Assembly (NCBI RefSeq): GCF_002086115.1
Contig: NZ_MVHJ01000001.1
Coordinates: forward strand, 248,001-312,000
Length of the DNA: 64,000 bases
Origin: Mycolicibacterium bacteremicum
GTDB taxonomy: Bacteria; Actinomycetota; Actinomycetes; Mycobacteriales; Mycobacteriaceae
Direction of reading: 5' to 3'
The first letter of the stretch is position 1. Every line of letters begins with the position of its first letter. Shown here in pieces: positions 31,484 through 39,682 of the stretch. Both the position numbers and the translations under genes were made by a program. The notes under the pieces were generated by a model that saw only the letters and a program-made list of their open reading frames with translations, was not told the DNA's origin and did no database searches.

Positions 31484-31487
31484 GGCA

Positions 31488-32381
31488 TCACCGGCCGACC
31501 GCGGCGGCGATCGCACTGAGCTCCTCGAGCACCAGCGCGATCGCCGGCCGCGCTTCGGCGCCGCTGCGGGTGACCGCCTCGATGCGGCGCGCCAGCCGGA
31601 TGTCACCGATGGGCCGCCGGACAAGATCGCGCGCCAGCGCGACATACCGGGGCAGCAGAGCAATCCCGACACGTGCGCCCACGAGTTCTTCGACCACGCG
31701 GAAGTCGTTGACCCGCTGCGTGATCCGCGGTGTCAGCCCCGTCACGGTGGCGATCGACTTGAAGACGTCGTCCACCATCAGTCCACCCTCGACGCCGATC
31801 CAGTCCTGATCGGCGAGTTCGGACAGTGCGAGCACGGGCCGCCCCGCGAGCGGGTGGCCGGGCCACAGCAACACGTCGAGGGGTTCGCGCAGCAGCACCG
31901 TTGAGGCGAATCGCGGTTCCCAGGGGCCGGTATCGCGGTCGTCGCGGTGCACGACCACCACGTCGAACTCGGTGAGTTGTTGCCGCGCTTGGGAAGCCGC
32001 GACGTCGATATCGCGGCCGATTACCTCGACGCCACGCGCCCGCGCGTTGACGATCAGCGGTGCCAGCAGCATCGCCGCGCCCGATGGGAACAGTGACACC
32101 GTCACCCGTCCGCGCGCGGTGCTGCGGTAGCTGGCCATGTCGGCCTGCGCCCGGTCCAGCGCCGCGAGCACCCGATCGGCGTGTTCCACCAGCACCCGTC
32201 CGGCATCGGTGAGTCGCACCCGACGACCCGCGGGCTCCAACAGCGTCACCCCGGCCTCGCGTTGCAGCGTCTTGAGTTGTTGGGATACCGCGGACGGGGT
32301 CATCGACAGCACGTCGGCGACCGCGGCGACCGTCCCATGGTCGGCGAGTTCGCGCAGCATCCGCAGGCGGAACGCATCCAT
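31488..32381 (-). CDS. LysR-family transcriptional regulator
   Basis: A 297-aa regulator. The N-terminal winged HTH reads ELADHGTVAAVADVLSMTPSAVSQQLKTLQ, and the type 2 periplasmic-binding effector domain covers about 90-295. ATG 32381 is preceded by TAGAAT-N6 (leaderless). It is divergent from an EamA exporter, the usual arrangement for a regulator of that exporter. An imperfect TTCT-N13-AGAA dyad overlaps its -10 box. Confidence 0.9.
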   Translation of the reverse strand: MDAFRLRMLRELADHGTVAAVADVLSMTPSAVSQQLKTLQREAGVTLLEPAGRRVRLTDAGRVLVEHADRVLAALDRAQADMASYRSTARGRVTVSLFPSGAAMLLAPLIVNARARGVEVIGRDIDVAASQARQQLTEFDVVVVHRDDRDTGPWEPRFASTVLLREPLDVLLWPGHPLAGRPVLALSELADQDWIGVEGGLMVDDVFKSIATVTGLTPRITQRVNDFRVVEELVGARVGIALLPRYVALARDLVRRPIGDIRLARRIEAVTRSGAEARPAIALVLEELSAIAAAVGR

Positions 32382-32387
32382 GTAGCA

Positions 32388-32409
32388 ATTCTAAGGCTAT
32401 ACGTAAGAA
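32388..32409. promoter_or_regulatory. LysR/EamA intergenic promoter and possible LysR box
   Basis: On the minus strand TAGAAT (32393-32388) lies six bases from the LysR ATG. TTCT (32389-32392) and AGAA (32406-32409) form a short dyad with a 13-bp spacer, the size of a typical LysR recognition site. The start of the exporter transcript is unclear. Confidence 0.4.
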
Positions 32410-32453
32410 CAAGTAGCTGGACTACATGGTCAGTGGACGGCCACGCTGTTCCG

Positions 32454-33392
32454 GTGTCCCGCTACCGTGCCGATCTCGCGTTGCTCGCCGTGGCTGTGGT
32501 GTGGGGGTCGAGCTATCTGGCCATCAAGGAGTCGGCGGTCCCGGATGGGGTGTTCGGCTTCCTTGCGGTGCGTTTCACCCTCGCCGCGATGGTGCTGGCC
32601 GCGCTGCTGGGGCGACGGCTCAGCCGGGTCACGCGAGCTGAGCTGTGCTCCGGAGTGCTCTTCGGCTCGATCCTGGCCGCCATCTGCGTGTGCGAAACCT
32701 ACGGTGTGACAAAGACATCTGCGTCGAACGCCGGGCTGATCATGGCGCTGACCGTGGTCATCACACCACTGCTGGGTCGAGGCGGTGTCGCTCCGTTGTT
32801 CTATCTGCCCGCGGCCGTGGTGACACTCGGCTGCGCCCTGCTCAGCCAGTCCGGGGGTTTCGCCGCTCCAGGTGTCGGTGACGCATTGGTGGCCCTGGCC
32901 GCCGTCCTGCGAGCCGTGCACATCACGGTGATGTCCCGGCGTTCGGGTGCAATGGATCCCGCGGCGGTCACACTGGTGCAGCTGTGCACCGTGGCGGTGT
33001 CGACCGCGGCTCCGGCGGCCGCGCTGGGTCAGGCCGACCTGGTGCTGCAGATGTCGGCCCGACAGTGGATGTTGACCGGCTATCTGGCCGTGGCGTGCAC
33101 GGTGTTCGCATTCGGGGTGCAGATGTGGGCGGTACGCCGCAGCACGCCGGCGCGGGTCGCGCTGATGCTGGGCACCGAGCCGCTCTGGGCGCTGCTGATC
33201 GGAATCGGACTGGCGGGGGAGTCACCGGGCACGGCCGGAATGCTGGGTGCCGCAATGATTCTCGCGGGTGTCAACTGGGGACGCGCGGTGGCGGCCCGGC
33301 CGCCCGGACATGCAAAGAGCCCGCACCACGCCGGTGCGGGGCCGTGCACATCGAGCGTCAGCAAAGGTGGACGATGGCGGTCTTGTAGATGA
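32454..33392 (+). CDS. EamA/DMT-family membrane exporter
   Basis: A 312-aa drug/metabolite transporter with ten predicted helices in two EamA repeats (AVVWGSSYLAIKES in the first). Such proteins export amino acids or other metabolites. GTG 32454 gives the usual short N-terminus; GTG 32433 is an alternative seven codons longer. The last 12 codons overlap the convergent DUF732 gene, so the C-terminal tail after the tenth helix is probably not conserved. Confidence 0.8.
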   Translation: MSRYRADLALLAVAVVWGSSYLAIKESAVPDGVFGFLAVRFTLAAMVLAALLGRRLSRVTRAELCSGVLFGSILAAICVCETYGVTKTSASNAGLIMALTVVITPLLGRGGVAPLFYLPAAVVTLGCALLSQSGGFAAPGVGDALVALAAVLRAVHITVMSRRSGAMDPAAVTLVQLCTVAVSTAAPAAALGQADLVLQMSARQWMLTGYLAVACTVFAFGVQMWAVRRSTPARVALMLGTEPLWALLIGIGLAGESPGTAGMLGAAMILAGVNWGRAVAARPPGHAKSPHHAGAGPCTSSVSKGGRWRSCR

Positions 33393-33648
33393 AGTTCGCG
33401 TCCTCGTAGTTGACGTTCTCGTTGGTGTTCTCGTAGATGGCATCGAGCGTGACCTGCATGGGTACGCCGTTGGCCAGGTCCTGGCAGACCGAGTAGCCCA
33501 GGTCCAGTGCGACATCCTGTGCAGTGTCGCCGTACCCGTACTCGGTCAGCGCCGTGAAATAGCCCGTCTCGTCGGCGCTGGCCGGAGCGGCGAGCGCAAC
33601 ACCGGCTGCGAACATCGCAGCGACGGCGGGCAGCACAAATTTCCTCAT
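33358..33648 (-). CDS. Secreted DUF732-domain protein
   Basis: A 96-aa protein with a Sec signal peptide (cleavage probably after APASA). The mature DUF732 domain starts at ADETGYFTAL and has two cysteines (VCQDLANG and the penultimate residue) that can form a disulfide. DUF732 proteins are small exported proteins typical of mycobacteria and have no known function. ATG 33648 is preferred to ATG 33657 because a GAAGGG site has proper spacing only to the former. Confidence 0.85.
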   Translation of the reverse strand: MRKFVLPAVAAMFAAGVALAAPASADETGYFTALTEYGYGDTAQDVALDLGYSVCQDLANGVPMQVTLDAIYENTNENVNYEDANFIYKTAIVHLC

Positions 33649-33724
33649 GTTCGTCATCCCTTCATCCCGTGTTGCGCAGTTGATTGCCCGCACCGGGTTT
33701 TTCGAGGCGATGCGCAGCGTAGGG

Positions 33725-33730
33725 ATCATA
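33725..33730 (-). promoter_or_regulatory. Candidate -10 box of the DUF732 gene
   Basis: On the minus strand TATGAT is the best -10-like element upstream of the gene, leaving a leader of about 70 nt with a Shine-Dalgarno. No clear -35 was found. Confidence 0.35.
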
Positions 33731-33768
33731 AGTCCGACTCTGCCAGTTTGCAGGGCAATCCCTGAGAC

Positions 33769-34944
33769 TCAGCTGCGAGACTCCCTCTCCAGATAAGCGT
33801 CCCGGCCCGCCAGGCTGACGGCGACGTCCGCGATGAGCGGTTCGAAGAAGCGTTGCCGGTAGAGCGGGTCGACACTGGTGCTCACGGTGAAGTACAGACC
33901 CGACAGCACCGCCACGAACAGCGAGGTGTGCACCATCGTCTGTGGAATGGGGATGTGTACACCGAACCATGTTCCGGCACAGGGTGGTTCACCGACATCG
34001 CAGGTCTGCTCGCTGGCCCACAGCACGGTCACCTCATGCGGGATGGCGATGACGCCGAGAGCGAGGAAGAACGCGAACAGGCCGGCGGTGAACAGCACCA
34101 CCTGGATGGCCTGGGACACCACCATGACCGCCACCACGTTGACCTGCTCGGCCCGCGAAAGCGGGCTGCGGGCCGGCTGGTGCCCGGCCGGCGGCGCCAG
34201 CGGGGTCCCGGCCAGCAGCCGGGCCGGATCAGTCGGCCCGGCCCGGTCCTCACGCAGCGCCTGCACCTCGTCGCGAATCGTGGTGACCATGAACACCAGC
34301 GCCACCACCGCCAGGAAACCGATTGTCTCCCAGAGTCGTTGCCGGGTCATGCGGGCCGCCAGCTGCCACAGCTCGCCGGTGAAAAAGACCACCACGGTCA
34401 GCATCAGCAGCGGCAGGGCGCGGCTCATCAGGGTGCCGAGCGCGCCCAGCTGGACCCAGGCGAAGCGGAATGCCCAGGCGGCAATCGATCCGAAGCCCAG
34501 ATATGTCAGCCAGATCGCGACCAGCGAGATGAACAGGAACAGCGGGACTTCAGCGGCCGCAGCGGCCGACCAGCCGTCGACCGTCACCGGCATCACGATG
34601 ACGAAGATGGCCATCACCAACCAGGCACCCCACCGTCGGCCCAGATCGCCCAGCGCGGTGTCGACATGGTGCAGGGCATAGAGGGCGAACGGTGCGGCGA
34701 GCAGGATCACCGCGATGACGCCGAGGCGCAGGGCATAGCCGTAGTCGGGACCGTCACCGGTGACCTCGGCCAGCAGCATCGTCACCGCCGTCAACGCGCC
34801 CACGGAGCTGATCATCGGTGCCGACCGCTCGATCAGACCTCGGGACCGCACCCGACGGGTCAGCACCAGCGGCAGCCCGCGGTGCAGGAACCACTCGTGC
34901 ACCTGCTCGTCGCTTGTTCGTGGGCTGGAGTCGGACACCGCCAT
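33769..34944 (-). CDS. Integral membrane protein of unknown function
   Basis: A 391-aa protein with about eight transmembrane helices. A cytoplasmic loop rich in Pro/Arg (about residues 245-280) separates a six-helix block from the final two. Two cysteines in CDVGEPPC form a possible extracytoplasmic disulfide loop before the last helix. I do not recognise the family. ATG 34944 was chosen because it lies 42 bp from the divergent sensor kinase start. Adjacency to a kinase raises the possibility that it is a target or accessory sensor. Confidence 0.75.
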   Translation of the reverse strand: MAVSDSSPRTSDEQVHEWFLHRGLPLVLTRRVRSRGLIERSAPMISSVGALTAVTMLLAEVTGDGPDYGYALRLGVIAVILLAAPFALYALHHVDTALGDLGRRWGAWLVMAIFVIVMPVTVDGWSAAAAAEVPLFLFISLVAIWLTYLGFGSIAAWAFRFAWVQLGALGTLMSRALPLLMLTVVVFFTGELWQLAARMTRQRLWETIGFLAVVALVFMVTTIRDEVQALREDRAGPTDPARLLAGTPLAPPAGHQPARSPLSRAEQVNVVAVMVVSQAIQVVLFTAGLFAFFLALGVIAIPHEVTVLWASEQTCDVGEPPCAGTWFGVHIPIPQTMVHTSLFVAVLSGLYFTVSTSVDPLYRQRFFEPLIADVAVSLAGRDAYLERESRS

Positions 34945-34986
34945 ATTGTGCGGTATCGACGGCCGACTGTTTGGCACAGTGGACGG

Positions 34987-36369
34987 ATGCGACGTGTGCT
35001 GAGCCGGCCGGGCGAATGGGGGATTTCGGCACGGTCGGCGTTCGTGGCCGCCAGTGTGGTGCTCGGCGCGCTCGCCGTGACGGCGATCGTGGTGTCCTGG
35101 GTGCTGTATCAGTCGATGTTGACGGGGGTGGACAACGCCGCGGCGGCGCGGGTTGCCCGCGTGGCCGGCGTGGTCGCCACCGGTGGGCCGGCCGGCCTGG
35201 ACGCCGAACTGCTCTCCACCGACACCAGGATCCTCGCGGTTCAGGTGATCGATGACCAGGGCGCGGTGGTGCGGCGCTCACCCGGCGCGCCGGATACGCC
35301 GCTGATCCCGATCGACCAGATCGGGCCGGGCCCGTTGATCGGTATGCCCGAACACAATTCGGCGCTGGGGCCGATCCGGTTCAGTGCACAGAGCATCACC
35401 GGGCCCGATGCGGACCGCTACATCATCGTCGTCGGAGAGGGCAGCCGTGCGGTGACCTCGACGGTCACCACCGTGATCGGCGCGCTCGCCGTGGCGGCAC
35501 CGGTGGTGATCGGGGTGTCCGCCGCCGCGACCTATCTGCTGGTGCGTCGCTCCATGCGGTCGGTGGACGATATCCGGTCCCGGGTCGCCGAGATCACCAC
35601 CTCGGATCTGACCGGGCGGGTGCCGGTGCCCGAGGGGCGCGACGAGATCGCCGCGCTGGCAGTGACGATGAACGAGATGTTGGCCCGCGTCGAGGCCGGC
35701 CACGCCGCCCAACAGCGCTTCGTCGGCGACGCATCCCATGAGCTGCGCAGCCCGTTGGCCACCATCATCTCCGCGCTCGAGGTCGCCCAGGCCCACCCGG
35801 AGTTGCTCAACACCGAACTGGCCCAGCACACCCTGATGCCCGAGGCGCAACGGATGCGCTCGCTGATCGACGACCTGTTGCTGCTCGCCCGCGCGGACGA
35901 GCGCGGCTGGAACCTGCGCCGCGATGATGTCGACCTCGACGATGTGGCGGTCACCGAGGTCGAACGGTTACGCCGGGAAGCGCGGGGGAGTGTGCAGGTG
36001 ACTGCCGCCATCGAACCGGTGCGGGTCAGCGGCGATCCCGGTGCGCTGGCCCGGGTGCTGCGCAACCTGCTCGACAACGCGGCCCGCCATGCCGCATCGG
36101 TGGTCGAGATCGAATTGCGCAGCGTCGGTGAGGATGCGGTGCTGACCGTCGGCGACGACGGCCCCGGGATCCCGGCCGGCGACCGGCGCCGGGTCTTCGA
36201 CCGGTTCGTGCGCCTCGACGAGGGCCGGTCACGCGATGCCGGCGGGACGGGTCTGGGGCTGGCCATCGTCGCCGAGATCGTCGCCGCACACCGGGGCCGG
36301 GTGAGCATCGCCGACCGGCCCGGCGGCGGCACCCGAGCGGTGGTTCAGCTGTCTGCGGCCAGCCGGTAA
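34987..36369 (+). CDS. Two-component sensor histidine kinase
   Basis: A 460-aa kinase. A first transmembrane helix (about 18-42), an extracytoplasmic sensor of about 115 residues and a second helix (about 158-182) are followed by HAMP. The HisKA phospho-acceptor is His251 in ASHELRSPL. The HATPase domain has N-box LLDNAARHA, G1 DDGPGIP and G2 GGTGLGLAI. ATG 34987 was chosen as the start of a normal N-terminus. Unusually, its partner-like response regulator is encoded on the opposite strand with the 3' ends overlapping by 25 bp. Confidence 0.92.
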   Translation: MRRVLSRPGEWGISARSAFVAASVVLGALAVTAIVVSWVLYQSMLTGVDNAAAARVARVAGVVATGGPAGLDAELLSTDTRILAVQVIDDQGAVVRRSPGAPDTPLIPIDQIGPGPLIGMPEHNSALGPIRFSAQSITGPDADRYIIVVGEGSRAVTSTVTTVIGALAVAAPVVIGVSAAATYLLVRRSMRSVDDIRSRVAEITTSDLTGRVPVPEGRDEIAALAVTMNEMLARVEAGHAAQQRFVGDASHELRSPLATIISALEVAQAHPELLNTELAQHTLMPEAQRMRSLIDDLLLLARADERGWNLRRDDVDLDDVAVTEVERLRREARGSVQVTAAIEPVRVSGDPGALARVLRNLLDNAARHAASVVEIELRSVGEDAVLTVGDDGPGIPAGDRRRVFDRFVRLDEGRSRDAGGTGLGLAIVAEIVAAHRGRVSIADRPGGGTRAVVQLSAASR

Positions 36370-37019
36370 CCGACGCCGCGGATGGTCTCGATGGTGCTGG
36401 TGCCGAACGGGATGTCGATCTTGCGCCGGACATAGCCGACGTAGACCTCGACGACGTTGTCCGGTCCGTCGTAGTGGGCGTCCCAGACGTTGTGCAGGAT
36501 GTCGGCCTTGGTGACCGCGACGTTCTTGTTGCGCATCAGGTACTCCAGCAGACCGAACTCGCGCGGTGTCAACGACAGCGCCTTGTCGCCACGTTGTACC
36601 GTGCGCCGGCCGGGATCGACCGACAGGGATCCCGCGGTGAGCACCGGCGGTTGGTGCGGCGCGGCGCGGCGCACCAGCGCACGTAACCGGGCGACCAGCA
36701 CGATGAACGAGAACGGCTTGGTCAGGTAGTCGTCGGCACCCAGGTCGAACGCGTCGGTCTGGTCGTACTCGCCGTCCTTGGCGGTCAGCATGAGCACCGG
36801 GGTCCACACCGATTTGGCGCGCATCCGGCGCAGGACCTCGTAACCGTTGAGGCCGGGCAGCATGATGTCGAGCACCACGACGTCGAAATCGTTCTCGCAC
36901 GCCTGCCAGAGCCCGTCCACGCCGTTGGACGCCTCGACGACGACGAAACCCTCGGCGCGCAAGCCGATGGCCAGGGTGGAACTCAACCGGGGTTCGTCCT
37001 CGACGATCAGCACTCTCAT
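36345..37019 (-). CDS. OmpR-family response regulator
   Basis: A 224-aa regulator. The receiver domain has acidic Asp8-Glu9, phospho-acceptor Asp51 and a conserved Lys in TKPF. The winged-helix DNA-binding domain has LTPREFGLLEYLMRN and the recognition region NVVEVYVGYVRRKI. ATG 37019 follows a GAGGAC site. It is convergent with the kinase above, and its promoter region is shared with the divergent ectABCD operon, which is a natural candidate target. Confidence 0.93.
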   Translation of the reverse strand: MRVLIVEDEPRLSSTLAIGLRAEGFVVVEASNGVDGLWQACENDFDVVVLDIMLPGLNGYEVLRRMRAKSVWTPVLMLTAKDGEYDQTDAFDLGADDYLTKPFSFIVLVARLRALVRRAAPHQPPVLTAGSLSVDPGRRTVQRGDKALSLTPREFGLLEYLMRNKNVAVTKADILHNVWDAHYDGPDNVVEVYVGYVRRKIDIPFGTSTIETIRGVGYRLAADS

Positions 37020-37097
37020 AACGTCCTCATGTCTACCGCCTGCCACGCAGGTCGTCACCTACGCACATCATCCCCGCATCATCGATGCGAGTATCGC

Positions 37098-37134
37098 GGT
37101 CACATCATCGAACACAAGGTCACGATCGGGTAAC
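37098..37134. promoter_or_regulatory. Direct-repeat operator-like sites between the response regulator and ectA
   Basis: GGTCAC occurs at 37098-37103 and 37118-37123. The second is followed after five bases by GGTAAC (37129-37134), giving an 11-bp direct-repeat periodicity typical of OmpR/MtrA-type binding. A further GTCAC is at 37054-37058. Confidence 0.45.
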
Positions 37135-37221
37135 GACCGTATCGTCGAGGGCCCGCTGAAATTGTCGGGCTTTGCGCTGGTCGCAGTGCCACCCGCCGCC
37201 GGGCAGCGCCGCCCATCACGG

Positions 37222-37251
37222 TTGATCCGCGACAACGCTTCTGACTACGGT
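37222..37251 (+). promoter_or_regulatory. Candidate ectA promoter
   Basis: TTGATC (37222-37227) and TACGGT (37246-37251) are separated by 18 bp, a plausible -35/-10 pair that leaves a leader of about 60 nt before ectA. The evidence is pattern only. Confidence 0.3.
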
Positions 37252-37316
37252 CGAGGAACCGAAGACACGAAACCTGTTCAGATCGAAAACGCACTCGGTG
37301 GTGACTCTTACTGAAT

Positions 37317-37877
37317 ATGAACGGCTTGACCAAGGCTCCGGATCAATCCCGCGGGTCCGACGAGATCGAGGCGCATGTATTGCGCCGCCCCCACGGTTCC
37401 GACGCCCTTGCCATCCGGCGCATCGTCGCCGAAACCGGTGTGCTGGACCTCAATTCGACCTACGCCTACCTGCTACTGGCCACCGATTTCGCCGACACCT
37501 CCATCGTCGCTGAAATCGGCGGTCGCATACAGGGTTTCATCACTGGCTATCAACCGCCGCGCCGACCTGAGGTGTTGTTCGTCTGGCAGGTCGCCGTCGC
37601 CCCGGCGGCCCGAGGCATGGGCCTGGCCGCCGCCATGCTCGACTACCTGAGCGACCGCATCCGCTCCGACCGGCCCGGGGCGCCGCTGACCGTCGAGGCG
37701 ACGGTGGCGCCGGACAATGAGCCCTCGCGAGCGTTCTTCGGCGCCTTCGCGCGCCGTCACGGTGTGCCGCTGACCGAACGGCCGCACTTCACCGCGGCGC
37801 AGCTCGATCCCGACCTGATGCATGCCGATGAACCGCTGCTGTCCATCGGACCGTTGACCGCACCCATCTCGGTCTGA
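37317..37877 (+). CDS. ectA: L-2,4-diaminobutyrate acetyltransferase EctA
   Basis: This enzyme acetylates 2,4-diaminobutyrate with acetyl-CoA, the second step of ectoine synthesis. The 186-aa GNAT protein has the N-terminal RRPHGSDALAIRRIVAETGVLDLNS stretch typical of EctA and the acetyl-CoA loop VAPAARGMGLAAAML. It is the first gene of ectABCD. M. tuberculosis lacks these genes, whereas M. smegmatis carries them at the same place between mpa and dop, as I recall. Confidence 0.95.
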   Translation: MNGLTKAPDQSRGSDEIEAHVLRRPHGSDALAIRRIVAETGVLDLNSTYAYLLLATDFADTSIVAEIGGRIQGFITGYQPPRRPEVLFVWQVAVAPAARGMGLAAAMLDYLSDRIRSDRPGAPLTVEATVAPDNEPSRAFFGAFARRHGVPLTERPHFTAAQLDPDLMHADEPLLSIGPLTAPISV

Positions 37878-37907
37878 CTGAGCGCTGCAGCACCGCAGTG
37901 CACCACA

Positions 37908-37925
37908 CCATCTCGTCTGAGATGG
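37908..37925 (+). promoter_or_regulatory. Hairpin in the ectA-ectB spacer
   Basis: CCATCTC-GTCT-GAGATGG is a perfect 7-bp stem with a four-base loop, 13 bp before the ectB ribosome-binding site. It may tune ectB translation or mRNA stability. A similar CCATCTC-GGTCTGA motif occurs 45 bp upstream at the ectA stop. Confidence 0.5.
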
Positions 37926-37950
37926 CTCGATATCCATTGGAGGATGTTTC

Positions 37951-39249
37951 TTGCTGCTCGAACCGACCCTGCTCCACGACGCCGCATCACTGACCGAGGC
38001 CGATCTTCCGGAGGTGTACGCGTCGGTGGAGTCCGAGGTCCGCAGCTACTGCCGCGCATGGCCGACGACATTGGCCACCGCGCGGGATTCCTGGGTCACC
38101 GACACCGAGGGTCGCACCTTCCTCGACATGTTCGCCGGTGCCGGCGCGCTGAACTACGGACACAACAACCCGATTCTCAAGCGCGCGCTGCTGGACTACC
38201 TGGCCGCTGACGGCATCGTGCACTCGCTCGATATCGCCACCGCCGCCAAGCAGCGCTTCCTGGAGACCTTCGACCGGCTGATCCTCACCCCGCGGGGACT
38301 CGACTACAAGGTGCAATTTCCCGGCCCGACGGGGGCGAATTCGGTGGAGGCTGCGCTCAAACTGGCACGCAAGGTGACCGGCCGCGAGTCGATCATCAGC
38401 TTCACCAACGCATTTCACGGGATGACCCTCGGCGCGCTGTCGGTCACCGGCAACTCGATGAAGCGTGCCGGAGCCGGTATCCCACTGGTGCACGCCACCC
38501 CGATGCCCTATGACAACTACTTCGGCGGCGTCACCGAGGATTTCGGATGGTTCGAGCGGGTGCTCGACGACTCCGGCAGCGGCCTGAACCGGCCCGCCGC
38601 GGTGATCGTCGAAACCGTCCAGGGTGAGGGCGGGCTCAACGTGGCCCGGATGGACTGGCTGCGCGCCCTGGCCGACCTGTGCCGCGACCGCGACATCCTG
38701 CTGATCGTCGACGATGTCCAGATGGGCTGCGGCCGCACGGGCGGGTTCTTCTCCTTCGAGGCGGCCGGCATCGTTCCCGATATCGTCACGCTGTCGAAGT
38801 CCATCAGCGGCTATGGGCTGCCGATGGCCCTGACGCTGCTGCGCCGCGATCTGGACGTATGGTCGCCCGGCGAGCACAACGGGACGTTCCGCGGCCACAA
38901 CCCGGCCTTCGTCACCGCTACTGCCGCACTCGAAACCTATTGGACGAATACGGAGTTCGCGCAGGAGACGGCCGACAAAGGTGCGTTACTGCGGGACGGG
39001 CTGGACCGTATCGCCGCACCGCTCGAGGGGGTGTCCGCACGCGGGCGCGGGATGGCCCAGGGTCTGCGTTTCGACCGGTCCGAGTTGGCCGAACAGGTGT
39101 GCCGGGCCGCCTTCGACCGGGGTGCGCTGATGGAGACCAGTGGCCCCTCCGACGAGGTCGTGAAACTGCTTCCGCCGTTGACCACCACCCGCAGCGATCT
39201 GGAAACCGGCCTGCAGATCCTCGCCGACTCCGTCGCCGCCACCGTCTGA
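37951..39249 (+). CDS. ectB: Diaminobutyrate-2-oxoglutarate transaminase EctB
   Basis: It converts aspartate semialdehyde to 2,4-diaminobutyrate, the first ectoine-specific step. The 432-aa class III PLP aminotransferase has active-site Lys283 in TLSKSISGYG and the cofactor Asp in IVDDVQMGCGRTG. The start is a TTG at 37951 with GGAGG at 37939-37943, seven bases upstream; the nearby ATG 37944 is out of frame. It is preceded by a 73-bp spacer with a hairpin. Confidence 0.96.
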   Translation: MLLEPTLLHDAASLTEADLPEVYASVESEVRSYCRAWPTTLATARDSWVTDTEGRTFLDMFAGAGALNYGHNNPILKRALLDYLAADGIVHSLDIATAAKQRFLETFDRLILTPRGLDYKVQFPGPTGANSVEAALKLARKVTGRESIISFTNAFHGMTLGALSVTGNSMKRAGAGIPLVHATPMPYDNYFGGVTEDFGWFERVLDDSGSGLNRPAAVIVETVQGEGGLNVARMDWLRALADLCRDRDILLIVDDVQMGCGRTGGFFSFEAAGIVPDIVTLSKSISGYGLPMALTLLRRDLDVWSPGEHNGTFRGHNPAFVTATAALETYWTNTEFAQETADKGALLRDGLDRIAAPLEGVSARGRGMAQGLRFDRSELAEQVCRAAFDRGALMETSGPSDEVVKLLPPLTTTRSDLETGLQILADSVAATV

Positions 39250-39283
39250 GAAACCCACGCCCCGAAACGAGAGGTTGATTTTC

Positions 39284-39682
39284 ATGATCGTCCGTACCAC
39301 CACCGAGATCACCGGCACCGAACGTGACGTGGCAGCCGGCGCCTGGCGCTCCAAGCGCATCATCCTGGCCGGCGACGGCGTCGGATTCTCCTTCCACGAG
39401 ACCGTCATCGAATCCGATTCGGTCAGCGAATTCCACTACCAGCATCACGTCGAAGCGGTCTGGGTGGTCGAGGGTGCCGGCACCCTGACCAATCTGGAGA
39501 CCGGCGAGCAGCATGACCTCGAACCCGGCACCATGTACCTGCTCGACGGCCACGAGCGTCACCGCGTCACCTGTAGCCGGCAGCTGCGGATGCTGTGCGT
39601 GTTCAACCCGCCGGTGACCGGCACCGAGGTGCACGACGAAACCGGCGCATACCCGGCGCCGCAGGAGGTCGCGTCTGCATGA
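39284..39682 (+). CDS. ectC: L-ectoine synthase EctC
   Basis: This cupin-fold enzyme cyclises N-acetyl-diaminobutyrate to ectoine. The 132-aa protein has the metal-binding cupin pattern FHYQHHVEAVWVVEG and a later LLDGHERHRV. ATG 39284 is used; an upstream TTG at 39275 is unnecessary. It overlaps ectD by four bases (ATGA). Confidence 0.96.
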   Translation: MIVRTTTEITGTERDVAAGAWRSKRIILAGDGVGFSFHETVIESDSVSEFHYQHHVEAVWVVEGAGTLTNLETGEQHDLEPGTMYLLDGHERHRVTCSRQLRMLCVFNPPVTGTEVHDETGAYPAPQEVASA

